From Microcoleus sp. FACHB-61 (lineage in GTDB: Bacteria > Cyanobacteriota > Cyanobacteriia > Cyanobacteriales > Microcoleaceae), in contig JACJNY010000063.1 in NCBI GenBank assembly GCA_014695295.1, forward strand, positions 62,001-126,000: a DNA stretch of 64,000 nt, read 5' to 3'. Positions within the stretch are counted from its first letter, which is position 1. Each line of letters begins with the position of its first letter. The notes below the pieces were generated by a model. That model saw only the letters and a list, made by a program, of their open reading frames with translations, did not search any database and was not told the DNA's origin. Made by a program: the position numbers and the translations under genes. This document shows positions 34,771 through 45,213 of this stretch, one piece after another.

Positions 34771-36798
34771 ATGCCATCCACAAAAACTCTGCCGTTAGTT
34801 AAAGACTCGGAACGCCTAGAAAGTCGCCTCAAAGAAATTCCGGCGGTTCCTGGTGTATATTTAATGCGCGATGAGAGCGATCGCATCCTTTACATCGGCA
34901 AATCAAAAAAACTCCGAAACCGCGTCCGTTCCTACTTCCGCGAAAGCCAAAATCTCAGTCCCCGCATCGCGATGATGGTGCAGCAAGTGCGCGAAATTGA
35001 ATTCATCGCCACCGACACAGAAGCGGAAGCTTTAGCGTTAGAAGCAAACCTCGTAAAACAGCACCAACCTTACTTTAATGTCCTCCTCAAAGATGATAAA
35101 AAATATCCTTATTTGTGCATAACTTGGTCGGAGGAATACCCGCGCATTTTTATCACCCGCAAACGCCGCGCAGGTAGTGCAAAAGACCGCTACTATGGCC
35201 CCTACGTCGATACAGGGGCGCTGCGGAGTACGCTGCATTTAATTAACCGGATTTTCCCCCTGCGGCAGCGCCCTCAACCGCTGTTTAAAGACCGTCCCTG
35301 TCTGAACTACGACATCGGGCGCTGCGTTGGCGTTTGCCAAGGGTTAACTTCGCCGGAGGAATACCGAAAAATTATCCAAAAAGTAGCGATGATTTTCCAG
35401 GGAAGAACTCAGGAATTACTCGATTTGTTAGCGCCGCAAATGGAACAAGCTGCCGAAGATTTAAACTTTGAAACGGCGGCGCGCATTCGCGACCAAATTA
35501 AGGGTTTGCAGTCTTTGAGCGCGGGTCAAAAAGTGTCTTTGCCAGACGATACTGTTTCCAGAGATGCGATCGCACTTGCGGCCGACACCCAGCACGCTTG
35601 CGTCCAATTGTTCCAAATTCGCGCCGGTCAACTGGTCGGAAGGTTGGGATTTATGGCGGAAATCCCCCCCCAACCCACGGCGGGCACGGGGGCACCGCCC
35701 CTACAATCGGGGGGGGAAGAGTTATCTCAGCTTTCTCTTTCCTCCTCCCCTTGGCAAGGGGGGGTGGAGGCTGGAGCGATTTTGCAGCGGGTGTTGGAAG
35801 AACACTATCAAAATGTCGAATCTGTAGAAATTCCCAGCGAAATTTCAGTGCAGTACGAATTGCCCGAAGGGGAAATATTAGCAGATTGGTTGAGCAACCG
35901 TAAGGGGCGAAAAGTTACGATTTTGACGCCGCAGCGGCAAACTAAGGCTGAGTTGATTGAGATGGTGGAACGCAATGCTGAGTATGAATTGGCGAGAATG
36001 CAAAGATTGAGCGATCGCAATTCTCAAGCAATGGAAGATTTAGCAGAAATTCTCGATTTGCCAGAAGTTCCTCGCCGCATTGAAGGCTACGATATTTCTC
36101 ACATTCAAGGTTCTGACGCCGTAGCTTCCCGCGTCGTATTTATTGACGGTTTGCCGGCCAATCAACACTACCGCCATTACAAAATTAAAAATCCTGAAAT
36201 TAAATCGGGTCATTCTGATGATTTTGCTAGTTTAGCAGAAGTTATCGGTCGCCGATTCCGAGGATTGAAGGAAGAAGAAAGAGGGAAGATGGAAGATGGG
36301 TTTAGCGATTTAGAAGAACCGGAAGAAATCAGCAATTTATCATCGGTTTCTCATACTATTTCCGACAAACCCGACTTAATTATGATAGATGGCGGTAAAG
36401 GTCAACTGTCAGCAGTTGTGGCTGTTTTGCGGGAGATGAATTTGCTAGAAGAGTTGCGCGTTGTCAGTTTGGCAAAGCAGCGAGAGGAGATATTTTTGCC
36501 GGGGGAATCTTTGCCGCTGCAAACTAATTCTGAGCAGCCTGGGGTACAATTATTGCGCCGGGTGCGGGATGAGGCGCACAGGTTTGCTGTGAGTTTTCAC
36601 CGGGATCGAAGAAGCGAGAGAATGAAGCGATCGCGCCTTGATGAAATTCCAGGATTGGGACACCACCGACAAAAACAATTGTTGGCACATTTTCGGTCGA
36701 TCGACTATCTCCGTTTAGCGACTCCCGAACAGTTGGCAGAAGTTTCTGGGATTGGCCCGCGTCTGGCGCAGCAAATTTACGATTATTTCCATCCGTAA
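34771..36798 (+). CDS. uvrC: Excinuclease ABC subunit C
   Basis: 675 aa. UvrC makes both incisions around DNA lesions in nucleotide excision repair with UvrA and UvrB. Domains: N-terminal GIY-YIG nuclease ([20 protein letters not shown]), a UVR motif near residue 220-250 that binds UvrB, a C-terminal RNase H-like nuclease ([31 protein letters not shown]) and two helix-hairpin-helix motifs at the end. Most UvrC proteins are 600-630 aa. The excess lies in two low-complexity stretches, residues ~297-333 and ~500-525, whose DNA resembles intergenic repeats. Catalytic blocks are intact, so it should work. Confidence 0.97.
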   Translation: MPSTKTLPLVKDSERLESRLKEIPAVPGVYLMRDESDRILYIGKSKKLRNRVRSYFRESQNLSPRIAMMVQQVREIEFIATDTEAEALALEANLVKQHQPYFNVLLKDDKKYPYLCITWSEEYPRIFITRKRRAGSAKDRYYGPYVDTGALRSTLHLINRIFPLRQRPQPLFKDRPCLNYDIGRCVGVCQGLTSPEEYRKIIQKVAMIFQGRTQELLDLLAPQMEQAAEDLNFETAARIRDQIKGLQSLSAGQKVSLPDDTVSRDAIALAADTQHACVQLFQIRAGQLVGRLGFMAEIPPQPTAGTGAPPLQSGGEELSQLSLSSSPWQGGVEAGAILQRVLEEHYQNVESVEIPSEISVQYELPEGEILADWLSNRKGRKVTILTPQRQTKAELIEMVERNAEYELARMQRLSDRNSQAMEDLAEILDLPEVPRRIEGYDISHIQGSDAVASRVVFIDGLPANQHYRHYKIKNPEIKSGHSDDFASLAEVIGRRFRGLKEEERGKMEDGFSDLEEPEEISNLSSVSHTISDKPDLIMIDGGKGQLSAVVAVLREMNLLEELRVVSLAKQREEIFLPGESLPLQTNSEQPGVQLLRRVRDEAHRFAVSFHRDRRSERMKRSRLDEIPGLGHHRQKQLLAHFRSIDYLRLATPEQLAEVSGIGPRLAQQIYDYFHP

Positions 36799-36949
36799 AG
36801 CCTTACCCAGCATCGGAGAGAGGGATTGTAGGCGCGATCGGGCGATCGGGCCGCAAGTCCCTATTCAGCTACTGTGAGGGAGGTCTTCAAAAATTTTGCA
36901 CAGGCCTATTGCACTTTCCAGAGACTTGTGGTATGTTTAGTTTCTGTGC

Positions 36950-37020
36950 GCGGGCATAGTTTAGTGGTAAAACTTTAGCCTTCCAAGCTAACTATGCGGG
37001 TTCGATTCCCGCTGCCCGCT
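36950..37020 (+). tRNA. trnG: tRNA-Gly (anticodon UCC)
   Basis: 71-nt cloverleaf: acceptor GCGGGCA (36950-36956) pairs with TGCCCGC (37013-37019), discriminator T. The D arm contains GTTTAGTGGTAAAAC. The anticodon stem TTAGC/GCTAA encloses CTTCCAA, anticodon TCC. The T arm GCGGG-TTCGATT-CCCGC is perfect. CCA is not encoded. A terminator hairpin follows 12 bp downstream. Confidence 0.97.
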
Positions 37021-37352
37021 TGCGCCTATAAGAACCTCAAACCAACGAGAAATCAACGGTTTGAGGTTTTTTATTGCCCAGAATACGGCTGAGTCGGGGG
37101 TCAAAGTGACTATCAAATGACTATCAAATGACTACGAAATGACTATCAAATGACCTTTTTGGATACAATTTGGAGACAATGTGACTAGAATTTGACTAGA
37201 AATATCCAGCCGATAGTCAATAGCGGTAAGGTGCGCGGCAGAAGAGCACCCTACATAATTAGGTTCTGTGTAAGTCCTGTATCTGCAAGAATAAGTGGTT
37301 AACATAGAGTGCCCTGATTTGCCAAGATTGCCAAGCGCACTCAGCTTGAGTT
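37021..37352. other. Gene-free interval after tRNA-Gly with 11-bp tandem repeat
   Basis: Contains a terminator at 37033-37073 and four 11-bp units TGACTATCAAA at 37107-37150 (the third has one changed stretch, CTACGAAA), with degenerate TGACTAGAA pieces at about 37180-37205. No open frame of note and no integrase remnant is recognisable. Confidence 0.7.
37033..37073 (+). terminator. Intrinsic terminator of the tRNA-Gly transcript
   Basis: AACCTCAAACC (37033-37043) and GGTTTGAGGTT (37058-37068) form a perfect 11-bp stem with a 14-nt loop, followed by a T run to 37073. Confidence 0.85.
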
Positions 37353-38069
37353 ATGACTGATTCGGAGTCGCATCAGTCACAAGGAGAGCCCGTGAAATAT
37401 TTTTCAGTAGTAATGTATTTGCTGCGGGAACGACAACAGTTTCTCGAAGAAATTCGCCAAGGTGTCAAGCTCAAATCTAAAATTTTCGGTTTGTTGATTT
37501 CTAGTACCGTATTTTTTGGCATTTACGGAGCGATATTAGGTGCATATAGTACGTGGATGCAATGTCTGGTTTCAGCAATTAAGTTGCCAGCACTTTACTT
37601 GCTGACGCTGATTATCTGCTTTCCCACCCTGTACTTTTTTAATGTCATGTTTGGTTCAAAACGAACTTTTGAGCAGTATTTGACATTGTTGATGACAGCG
37701 ATGGCGATGATTAGCGTTTTGCTGTTTGGATTTGCACCTGTTAGTCTGTTTTTTCTTCTAAGCAGTCCCAATTACAATTTTTTTCTGGTGTTGAATGTTG
37801 CTATTATGGCAATCACAGGATTTTTGGGGGTAAGTTTCATTTATCAAGGAATGCACTTTCTGTCTGAACAAGATGCCGAAGGCAAAGACATCAGGCTAAA
37901 TATTTTGCGCTTTTGGTTGGGACTCTATGCGTTTGTTGGCACTCAGTTGGGATGGACGCTGAGACCGTTTTTTGGGTCGTCTGGAATGGCTTTTCAACTC
38001 TTCCGGGACCGAGAAAGCAATTTTTATCTGAGTCTGTGGCAATCAATTATGTCTCTGGGAGGATCGTAA
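37353..38069 (+). CDS. Conserved hypothetical multi-pass membrane protein
   Basis: 238 aa with five or so hydrophobic helices (IFGLLISSTVFFGIYGAILG, LPALYLLTLIICFPTLYFF, LLMTAMAMISVLLFGFAPV and others). The N-terminal soluble part LRERQQFLEEIRQGVKLKS and the motif KLPALYLLTLIICFPTLYFF occur in a cyanobacterial family of unproven function, distantly like Yip1 membrane proteins. I recall automatic annotation of relatives as WH2-domain proteins, for which I see no support. Followed 29 bp later by another membrane-protein gene, so a two-gene operon is likely. Confidence 0.75.
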   Translation: MTDSESHQSQGEPVKYFSVVMYLLRERQQFLEEIRQGVKLKSKIFGLLISSTVFFGIYGAILGAYSTWMQCLVSAIKLPALYLLTLIICFPTLYFFNVMFGSKRTFEQYLTLLMTAMAMISVLLFGFAPVSLFFLLSSPNYNFFLVLNVAIMAITGFLGVSFIYQGMHFLSEQDAEGKDIRLNILRFWLGLYAFVGTQLGWTLRPFFGSSGMAFQLFRDRESNFYLSLWQSIMSLGGS

Positions 38070-38098
38070 TTAATCCCAATTTTAGGAGATTTTAAAGA

Positions 38099-38809
38099 GT
38101 GATACAAGCTGATTTGGATGAGCTAAAAATTCCTGAGAAGGAGTTGGAGGATTTGAGCGGAATAGCTTTGAGCGACGGTTTTGCAGCGGATTTTTACCGA
38201 CCTGCTGGACTCCGGGACGGCAAAAAGCTATTTTCTCTTTTGTTGAATGAGTTGCTGATATTTTGCCTGACATTAGTTGTTTCGCTGCCGATTGCTTTAC
38301 TGGCTAATAAACATAATGTTGGTTCATTTAGCGATGCTGAGATATTTGTCCTGGTTTTACAAATAACTTTGGGTTTGTCGCTGGCGATTACTGTGGCTTG
38401 GAATGTCTATAGATGGGTTAATGCCAAGCCTCTGGCAACGCTGGCGGGTCTGCTGGATGAAGTTGAGAAATATCATGAGGTGATTCAGGCTTTAGATATT
38501 ATCGATCGCCTAACGGCTGCTGGCAATTTACAAGCCAGTTTAATTAACCGAGGAGATGCAATTGAAGCATTAAAAATTACTAGAGAAAGTTTAGTCTGTG
38601 CTTTGAAAACAGAGAGAATTCTCAGGGAAAATCAGCAATTTATTGGCCGCCGCTACGAGCTATTTGCTAATATTGAAAGTAATTTGGCTGCTTTGATGGC
38701 GGTGGATGTGAGCGATCGGGCGACTGAATACGGGCGGTTGCTGAATGAGGCTTTGGAAATAGGGATGAGCGTACACAAAGAGGTAAGAAAGTTGCAAAAT
38801 GGAAAGTGA
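38099..38809 (+). CDS. Conserved hypothetical membrane-anchored protein
   Basis: 236 aa from GTG 38099, supported by TAGGAGA at good distance. Two adjacent hydrophobic helices lie at about residues 45-70 (LLNELLIFCLTLVVSLPIAL) and 80-100 (IFVLVLQITLGLSLAITVAW). A long helical cytoplasmic domain follows from residue 115, with GLLDEVEKYHEVIQALDIID and a likely coiled coil. Family unknown. The pairing with the preceding membrane protein suggests a common complex. Confidence 0.75.
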   Translation: MIQADLDELKIPEKELEDLSGIALSDGFAADFYRPAGLRDGKKLFSLLLNELLIFCLTLVVSLPIALLANKHNVGSFSDAEIFVLVLQITLGLSLAITVAWNVYRWVNAKPLATLAGLLDEVEKYHEVIQALDIIDRLTAAGNLQASLINRGDAIEALKITRESLVCALKTERILRENQQFIGRRYELFANIESNLAALMAVDVSDRATEYGRLLNEALEIGMSVHKEVRKLQNGK

Positions 38810-38885
38810 AGTTGAGTTGCAGGTTTGTAGTAAGGACTTTAGTTTTTAAATCTAAGCTTTTAAGGCAGAGGCAAGTGTCGCAGTT

Positions 38886-38949
38886 GTAGGGTGCGTCAGA
38901 CATCGATCCTTTCGATTTTAACAGGTTTGGACGCTCTGACGCATCCTAC
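38886..38949. terminator. Long hairpin between convergent genes
   Basis: GTAGGGTGCGTCAGA (38886-38900) pairs with TCTGACGCATCCTAC (38935-38949) with one mismatch. It lies between the 3' ends of the membrane-protein gene on + and mutS on -, so it may act as a bidirectional terminator; no long T run is present. The GGTGCGTC arm belongs to a family of intergenic repeats. Confidence 0.55.
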
Positions 38950-38978
38950 GCATCTACCAACTTTTTTATCAACTTGTT

Positions 38979-41606
38979 TTAATCATCAAAAATATCCAAC
39001 TGTTCGCCATCAGACTCTTTTTTGCCATCTTTTTTAACACCTTTCCGCAGCCCGATCGCAATTTTACTATGTTTCTCAATCTGCTTCATCACCTGTCTCG
39101 CCCTGTCAATCACCGACGGCGGTAAACCAGCTAATCTGCCCGCTTCAATTCCGTACGATTTGTCAGCACCTCCCGGCTGAACTTGGTGCAAAAATACGAT
39201 TTGATCCGGCAGTTCTTTCACTGTCACCTGATAATTTGCGACATTATCTAAAATAGAAGCTAACTCATTTAACTCGTGATAGTGAGTCGCAAAAATTGTC
39301 CGCGCCCGAATCTCAGTTGCTAAATATTCTGCCACAGACCAAGCAATCGAAAGTCCGTCAAAGGTAGCAGTTCCCCTGCCAATTTCATCTAACAAAACCA
39401 ATGATTGTGGCGTCGCGTGATTGAGAATATTTGCAGTTTCGTTCATTTCCACCATAAACGTAGATTGACCGGTTGCCAAATCATCTACTGCGCCGACGCG
39501 GGTAAAAATGCGATCGCAAATTCCCAAACTCGCAGCTTTCGCCGGCACAAAACTGCCCATCTGCGCCATTAACTGGATCAAACCCACCTGCCGCAGGTAG
39601 CAGCTTTTCCCGCTAGCATTCGGCCCGGTTAAAATAATTAAATCTGGGCGGTTTAGCGATTCTTCCCGACCCAAAAAAGCAGAATTAGGTACAAAAAATC
39701 CCGGCGGCAAAGACTTTTCCACCACAGGATGACAACCTTCCATAATTTTAATTTCCCGACTTTCTGTCATAGTCGGGCGGCAGTAATTCTGGTAAGCTGC
39801 TACTTCTGCCAAACCGCACAAAACATCCGCCGCCGCCACGGCGCGGGAAACGTTGCGAATAATTTCGGCGTGTTCTCCTACCTCCGATCGCACTTGAGCA
39901 AAAATATCGTATTCCAATTGATTTAAATCTTCCCGCGCTGTCAGAATTCGCACTTCCCTTTCTTTTAATTCTTCAGTGCTGTAGCGTTCTTCATTGGTGA
40001 GAGTTTGCTTGCGGGTGTAGTCCCTCGGCACTTGGTCTACTTTCGATTTGGTAATGCTGATGTAATACCCGAAAGCTTTATTGTAGCCTACTTTTAAATT
40101 AGAAATTCCGGTGCGTTTTCTCTCAGTTGCTTCTAAATTGGCAATCCATTCTTGGTCTGCTGATGCAGTTTGGCGCATTTCATCTAGCATCGAATTGATT
40201 CCAGATCGAATCAAACCTCCTTCTTTTAAATGAATCGGCGGTTCGTCAACTAAATGATCGTGAATTTTACTTGCTAATTCTTCTAAAATTGGCGGTACAT
40301 TTTGCAGCGCTTTCAAATAGGGCGATCGGCCTTGGGCTGCGATCGAGGCTAATTCCGGCAGTTTTCCCATAGAATCAGCTAAAGCGACCAAATCCCGCGC
40401 GCTAGCTGTTCCCGAACCGGCGCGACCTGTCAGTCTTTCGATGTCGTAAATTTGGCGCAGCAACTGCTGAAAATCTTGGCGCAGACCGTTATTTTCTACT
40501 AATTCTTGGATCGTGTCGTGTCTGGCGCCAATGCCTTTAATGTTGAGCAAAGGTTGCAGCACCCAGCGGCGCAAAGCGCGGCCTCCCATTGCAGTGCTGG
40601 TTTTGTCTATAGCCCACAGCAGCGAACCGTGAAAAACCCCATCTCTCACGGTTTGAGTAATTTCGAGATTGCGGCGGGTTTGGTAGTCGAGTATGAGAAA
40701 ATCGGTGAGAGTGTAAGTGTGCAATCTTTGCAAAGAAACTGCTTTTTCCTTTTGAGTCTCTTCGATATATTGCAGCAAACCACCGGCGGCGCGCACTGCC
40801 AGGGGCAAATGGCCGCATCCCATACCTTCAAGCGATCGCACTTTGAATTTTTGCAGGATTCTCTGTTTTGCTTCGGGCAAAGTAAACGGAATTTGCGATC
40901 GCAAAGAATAGCAAAACGAATTCGGCAAACACTCTGGTAAATGCTCGGATTTCTCTCCGGGCCTCAACATAGTCACCAAATCCGGCGCATTAGTCGGTAC
41001 CAAGACTTCCGAAGGCTGCAAGCGCAGCAATTCAAGAGTTAATTCTTCTAAACTGTCTGCTTGGGTAGTGACGAATTCTCCCGTAGAAATATCAGTATAA
41101 GCCAATCCCCAATGTTCCCCAGCAATGACGACTGCTGCTAAAAAATTATTTTGTCTGGGTTTGAGCATTCCGTCATCAGTCAAAGTTCCGGGAGTGAGAA
41201 TGCGGGTAATTTCTCGCTTGACTTGGCGGCCTTCTTTAGCAGCAATCGAGGCATCTTCCACTTGGTCGCAAACTACCACAGCATAGCCTTTTTCTACTAA
41301 CATTGAGGTGTAGCGGTCTAGAGCGTGGTGCGGCACTCCTGTCATCGGCACTCGACCGATTTCTTTGCCGCTTTCTTTACTCGTACAAACAAGTTCTAAT
41401 TCCCGCGAAATCGTAACTGCATCTTGGAAAAAACACTCAAAGAAATCTCCGACTCGAAACAATAAAAGTGCGTGGGGATACTGTTCTTTCACTTCCACAT
41501 ACCGCTGCATCATCGGAGTTAGCTTGGTGAATTCTAGTAGGCGGTGGTCGGCATTGCGGATGTTGGCTTGATTGGGGTCTGTTGGGGTAGATGCAGTGTA
41601 AGGCAT
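38979..41606 (-). CDS. mutS: DNA mismatch repair protein MutS
   Basis: 875 aa from ATG 41606 ([10 protein letters not shown]); an ATG at 41639 adds 11 residues and cannot be excluded. MutS1 recognises mismatches and recruits MutL. The mismatch-binding domain starts with [29 protein letters not shown], including the Phe-x-Glu wedge region. Walker A is GPNASGKS, followed by [23 protein letters not shown], Walker [17 protein letters not shown] and the ATHYHEL block. The C-terminal tail ends in an acidic [10 protein letters not shown]. Single gene on the minus strand. Confidence 0.97.
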   Translation of the reverse strand: MPYTASTPTDPNQANIRNADHRLLEFTKLTPMMQRYVEVKEQYPHALLLFRVGDFFECFFQDAVTISRELELVCTSKESGKEIGRVPMTGVPHHALDRYTSMLVEKGYAVVVCDQVEDASIAAKEGRQVKREITRILTPGTLTDDGMLKPRQNNFLAAVVIAGEHWGLAYTDISTGEFVTTQADSLEELTLELLRLQPSEVLVPTNAPDLVTMLRPGEKSEHLPECLPNSFCYSLRSQIPFTLPEAKQRILQKFKVRSLEGMGCGHLPLAVRAAGGLLQYIEETQKEKAVSLQRLHTYTLTDFLILDYQTRRNLEITQTVRDGVFHGSLLWAIDKTSTAMGGRALRRWVLQPLLNIKGIGARHDTIQELVENNGLRQDFQQLLRQIYDIERLTGRAGSGTASARDLVALADSMGKLPELASIAAQGRSPYLKALQNVPPILEELASKIHDHLVDEPPIHLKEGGLIRSGINSMLDEMRQTASADQEWIANLEATERKRTGISNLKVGYNKAFGYYISITKSKVDQVPRDYTRKQTLTNEERYSTEELKEREVRILTAREDLNQLEYDIFAQVRSEVGEHAEIIRNVSRAVAAADVLCGLAEVAAYQNYCRPTMTESREIKIMEGCHPVVEKSLPPGFFVPNSAFLGREESLNRPDLIILTGPNASGKSCYLRQVGLIQLMAQMGSFVPAKAASLGICDRIFTRVGAVDDLATGQSTFMVEMNETANILNHATPQSLVLLDEIGRGTATFDGLSIAWSVAEYLATEIRARTIFATHYHELNELASILDNVANYQVTVKELPDQIVFLHQVQPGGADKSYGIEAGRLAGLPPSVIDRARQVMKQIEKHSKIAIGLRKGVKKDGKKESDGEQLDIFDD

Positions 41607-41639
41607 AAAAGGCGATCGATAAATTTTAATCTTTAACAA

Positions 41640-42354
41640 CTTTAGCGCAAGCTCGGCTTTTAGCTATAACTAATGATACAATATTTGACGATTAATCCCC
41701 CTTAAGCAGGGTGCGTAATTCTCAAGATTTGGGCGGAGTGTTGACCTATACAAAAGTCACGCGCCCTGCTTAATAATCTATAAACCCGCTTTTACTTGAG
41801 AATTTTTAGGTCGCTTTTTATCTAAAGTGAGCCAAGACATCGGCTTTAGTGAGATTAAGTGAGAAAAGTTGAGTTTTTGTGAGATGAGAGCGATCGCCGA
41901 TCGACAAAAACAATCTCAGCTATGTAGTTGTTAGCTGTTATAGCAGATGTTCAAGGAATAAAGAAGAAGGAAGAAGGAAAAAGAAAAAAGGCTTTAGTTA
42001 TCTAGGATAGAAGGAAAAAGGCTTTAGTTATCTATGAGAGAAGGAAGAAGCTATCTTCGGCAACGGTTTCAGCAATTAAGAACGTTCTAAACGTCGGGTG
42101 CGGTTGCTATAACTGTTGGGGCTTAACAGAAGAATGTGAAATCTCCCGCACTTTAGCCGGGGGAGAAACTTTACATTTTTGTTATTGAAAACAGCCGGAA
42201 GATAGATTTGTAAATTATACCGTGGATAGAGATAAAATATATTTTATAGGCTTAAAATTAAAAAAATCCAAGTTACTAATTAATCGGCGTAGTAAGTTTA
42301 AGATTTACAATCAAAAAGCTGCTAGCTAGTAGTTAACTAGAGGAGAACCAAATA
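41640..42354. other. 715-bp gene-free interval with purine-rich repeats
   Basis: No coding signal. About 41958-42060 is a purine-rich tract (GAAGGAAGAAGG, GGAAAAAGG) in which AAAAGGCTTTAGTTATCTA appears twice, ending in TTCGGCAACGG. This resembles blocks at 17186-17250 and 21455-21545. A stem CTCCCG/CGGGGGAG near 42150-42170 and an AT-rich promoter region precede the dehydrogenase gene. Confidence 0.65.
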
Positions 42355-43521
42355 ATGAAAGCTCTTTGCTGGCACGGAGCAAATGATGTGCGAGTTGATA
42401 ATGTACCAGACCCAACAATTATCAACCCGCGCGATGCCATAGTTAAAATCACGTCTACAGCAATCTGCGGCTCAGATTTGCACCTCTACGATGGCTTCAT
42501 CCCGACAATGCAATCGGGCGACATCATGGGGCACGAGTTCATGGGGGAAGTAGTCGAACTCGGCAGCCAAGTCAAGAACTTAAAAAAGGGCGATCGCGTC
42601 GTCATTCCTTTTACTATTTCTTGCGGCAGTTGCTTCTTTTGCAACCGCGATTTGTGGTCGCTGTGCGATAACTCCAACCCCAATGCTGGGCTGGCTGAAA
42701 AAATGTTCGGTCATTCGCCGGCGGGACTGTTTGGCTACTCGCATTTAACGGGTGGCTATGCAGGAGGCCAAGCAGAATACGCGCGGGTTCCGTTTGCAGA
42801 TGTCGGCCCTTTAAAAATTCCCGACGGACTTTCTGACGAACAAGTATTGTTCCTCACCGATATCTTTCCTACCGGTTACATGGCGGCCGAAAACTGCGAC
42901 ATTCAGCCGGGGGATACTGTAGCAGTTTGGGGCTGCGGGCCGGTCGGACAATTTGCAATCAGAAGCGCGTTTATGCTGGGGGCCGATCGAGTAATTGCGA
43001 TCGACCGCGTACCCGAACGCTTGCAAATGGCGGCCGCAGCCAAAGCTGAAATCATCAACTACGAAGAAATGGATGCCGGGGAAGCAGTCACCGAAATGAC
43101 GGGGGGACGCGGGCCCGACTCCTGCATCGACGCGGTGGGGATGGAAGCCCACGGCACCGGTCTCGACGCTTTGTACGACAAAGCTAAGCAAGCCGTGCGG
43201 TTGGAGAGCGATCGACCTACGGCCCTGCGACAAGTGATCCTCGCGTGTCGCAAGGGTGGCACAGTGTCAATTCCCGGCGTTTACGGCGGCTTCGTTGACA
43301 AAGTGCCATTAGGTGCAGCTTTCAACAAAGGCTTGACCATGAAAATGGGACAGACGCACGTTCACCGCTATTTGCGGCCTTTGCTCGATCGCGTTCAAAA
43401 AGGCGAAATTGACCCGTCATTCGTAATTACGCACCGAATGAAATTGGATGAAGCGCCCCACGCTTACGACATTTTCAAACAGAAAAAAGACAACTGCATC
43501 AAAGTTGTCCTCAAACCCTAA
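42355..43521 (+). CDS. Zinc-dependent alcohol dehydrogenase (formaldehyde dehydrogenase-like)
   Basis: 388 aa medium-chain dehydrogenase. Strong AGAGGAG site before ATG 42355. Catalytic zinc residues lie in ICGSDLHLY and GHEFMGEV. The structural zinc loop has [15 protein letters not shown]. The coenzyme fold is [17 protein letters not shown]. The long insertion around [16 protein letters not shown] and VGMEAHGTG is typical of the glutathione-independent formaldehyde dehydrogenase-like subgroup. Substrate is not determinable from sequence. A 67-aa gene follows 27 bp later. Confidence 0.92.
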   Translation: MKALCWHGANDVRVDNVPDPTIINPRDAIVKITSTAICGSDLHLYDGFIPTMQSGDIMGHEFMGEVVELGSQVKNLKKGDRVVIPFTISCGSCFFCNRDLWSLCDNSNPNAGLAEKMFGHSPAGLFGYSHLTGGYAGGQAEYARVPFADVGPLKIPDGLSDEQVLFLTDIFPTGYMAAENCDIQPGDTVAVWGCGPVGQFAIRSAFMLGADRVIAIDRVPERLQMAAAAKAEIINYEEMDAGEAVTEMTGGRGPDSCIDAVGMEAHGTGLDALYDKAKQAVRLESDRPTALRQVILACRKGGTVSIPGVYGGFVDKVPLGAAFNKGLTMKMGQTHVHRYLRPLLDRVQKGEIDPSFVITHRMKLDEAPHAYDIFKQKKDNCIKVVLKP

Positions 43522-43548
43522 CTCGCATTTACCCTTCAAGGAAGAACT

Positions 43549-43752
43549 ATGCTTTTACAAGAAAAAGAATCAGGCGACTTGATAGAAATCCTGGATGTAG
43601 ATGCTTTAATCAGCCCTACAAAACAAGAAGTGCCGGGAAAAAATCAAGCTGGTCAGGAAGAGCAAGAGACAGCAACTTTTCCAAAAAGTAATTTAGTGTT
43701 TCCTTCCGGTGAAACTCTGCCCCGCTGTTGGACTGACGAAAACTATAAATAG
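43549..43752 (+). CDS. Small hypothetical protein linked to the alcohol dehydrogenase
   Basis: 67 aa, with AAGGAAG before ATG 43549. Acidic N-terminus (LLQEKESGDLIEILDVDALISP), Gln/Glu-rich middle, and a conserved-looking end FPSGETLPRCWTDENYK. No membrane segment. Such short proteins follow this dehydrogenase type in other cyanobacteria as far as I recall, sometimes labelled acetyltransferase without basis. The spacing indicates cotranscription with the dehydrogenase. Confidence 0.65.
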   Translation: MLLQEKESGDLIEILDVDALISPTKQEVPGKNQAGQEEQETATFPKSNLVFPSGETLPRCWTDENYK

Positions 43753-44130
43753 CTGATTCAAGACATTTCCCCTAGCCCCCCCTTGTTAAGGGGGGGACTG
43801 GAAGCTAGGGGTAGGGACACCGCACATAGCTGTCAGCTCAACCAGAAAAACCGCTCTCCCACAGGGGCTAAAACCCCTGCACGAGGAGGGCGGTTTTGAC
43901 GTTTTTATAGACACCCGGAGGACACAGCGTTGTGTTTGTTTAAATAGAATGTACGATCGACCAAATTTAATATGGTCTTTAGTTCGCGGGCCCGAAAAAC
44001 CGCATTAAACCAAAGTGAGAGAAATAACCGGGTTTGAGTGAATTTCTTTATGACTAAAAGCTGATTCGCCTCGATCTTGGCAGCGTTACAACTAAGGAAA
44101 GTTAATCAAAAACCCTGGTAGGAATACCTC
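43753..44130. other. Gene-free interval before manganese catalase
   Basis: Two strong hairpins: a CCCCTAGC/GCTAGGGG element around 43765-43811, whose core is a C7 and G7 tract pair, and a terminator-like one at 43847-43897. The remainder to 44130 is leader or promoter of the catalase gene. Confidence 0.65.
43847..43897 (+). terminator. Hairpin with terminator character after the 67-aa gene
   Basis: AAAACCGC (from 43847) pairs with GCGGTTTT (to 43897), enclosing a second inverted repeat CAGGGG/CCCCTG. A TTTTTATAG stretch follows at about 43901. It could end the dehydrogenase transcript. Confidence 0.6.
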
Positions 44131-44985
44131 ATGTTTTACCATAAGAAGCCACTACAGTATTACAAAAGACCAGAAAAGCCAGATGCCGTTTACGCCAAGA
44201 AAATACAAGAACTAATTGGCGGTACATTTGGCGAAATGACCGTGATGATGCAGTACCTATTTCAAGGTTGGAACTGCCGAGGCCCTGCCAAATATCGCGA
44301 TATGCTGCTTGATGTCGGTACAGAAGAAATCGGGCATATCGAGATGCTAGCAACTATGATTGCTCACTTGTTAGATAAAGCTCCTGTATCTATGCAAGAA
44401 GAAGGTTTCAAGGATGCTGTGGTGGGTGCTGTGATGGGTGGAAACAGCCCGCGAGATGCGATCGCCAGCAGCATGAATCCGCAGCACGCAATTGTATCGG
44501 GTTTGGGCGCACTTCCTAGCGACAGCGTAGGGTATCCCTGGAACGGCCGTTATATCGTTGCTAGCGGCAATCTTTTAGCAGATTTTCGCTCGAATTTGCA
44601 CGCCGAATCGCAAGGAAGATTGCAGGCTGTGCGGATGTATGAAATGTCAGACGATCCGGGCGTGAAAGACACCCTGAGTTTTATGATCGCCCGCGACACG
44701 ATGCACCAAAATTTGTGGCTGGCGGCGATCGAAGATTTAGAAAGTTCGGGAATGGAAACAACACCCGTTCCGAGTTCCTTCCCGCAGGAGTTGGAAAAAT
44801 CAGAATTTGCTTATCAGTTTTGGAATCATTCTGAAGGTTCCGAAAGTAGCGAGGGACGCTGGGCGAAAGGCAAATCAATGGACGGCAAAGGCGAGTTTGA
44901 ATATGTAGCCAATCCCCAACCGTTAGGGCCAGAACCAGTACCGCCGCCGCCAGAACCCAAATTGCACGGCACCGGTATGCAATAG
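44131..44985 (+). CDS. Manganese catalase
   Basis: 284 aa. Non-haem catalase that disproportionates hydrogen peroxide at a di-Mn site in a four-helix bundle. Ligands are all visible: E35 in GGTFGEM, E66 and H69 in GTEEIGHIEM, E159 in LHAESQGR and H192 in DTMHQNLW. The 33-residue spacing of the last two equals that in the Lactobacillus plantarum enzyme. The C-terminal proline-rich tail is usual for the family. Likely role in peroxide defence; no regulator is adjacent. Confidence 0.96.
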   Translation: MFYHKKPLQYYKRPEKPDAVYAKKIQELIGGTFGEMTVMMQYLFQGWNCRGPAKYRDMLLDVGTEEIGHIEMLATMIAHLLDKAPVSMQEEGFKDAVVGAVMGGNSPRDAIASSMNPQHAIVSGLGALPSDSVGYPWNGRYIVASGNLLADFRSNLHAESQGRLQAVRMYEMSDDPGVKDTLSFMIARDTMHQNLWLAAIEDLESSGMETTPVPSSFPQELEKSEFAYQFWNHSEGSESSEGRWAKGKSMDGKGEFEYVANPQPLGPEPVPPPPEPKLHGTGMQ

Positions 44986-45078
44986 CCAATCAAAAAGTTA
45001 GTAATGGAGTTTTCTGTCCCCGATTGAGTAATTAAGTAATTAAGGACTAAAGTGCTTACTCCTAACCTAACAAAAACT

Positions 45079-45119
45079 AAAGTTCTTACTACTAACCTTG
45101 GGTTAGTAGTAAGAACTTT
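45079..45119. repeat. Perfect 19-bp hairpin
   Basis: AAAGTTCTTACTACTAACC (45079-45097) and its exact complement (45101-45119) with a 3-nt loop. It is nested within a larger imperfect inverted repeat (TAAGGACTAAAG near 45041 with AGTTTAGTCCTTACTAC at 45151-45167). Belongs to the GTAGTAAGGACTTTAG family between genes. Confidence 0.85.
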
Positions 45120-45213
45120 ACTACTTGATTGGCTAATTAATTAGTTAAGGAGTTTAGTCCTTACTACAAACCAAGTTTTGGCAAAAAGTCTAATAACAAA
45201 CAGCAAATAACTT

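Noticed and set aside
37107-37150. Short direct repeats as a CRISPR array
   Set aside because: Units are 11 bp and directly adjacent without spacers; no cas gene in the window.
36950-37352. tRNA-Gly as attachment site of an integrated element
   Set aside because: No duplicated tRNA 3' end and no integrase gene are present downstream within the window.
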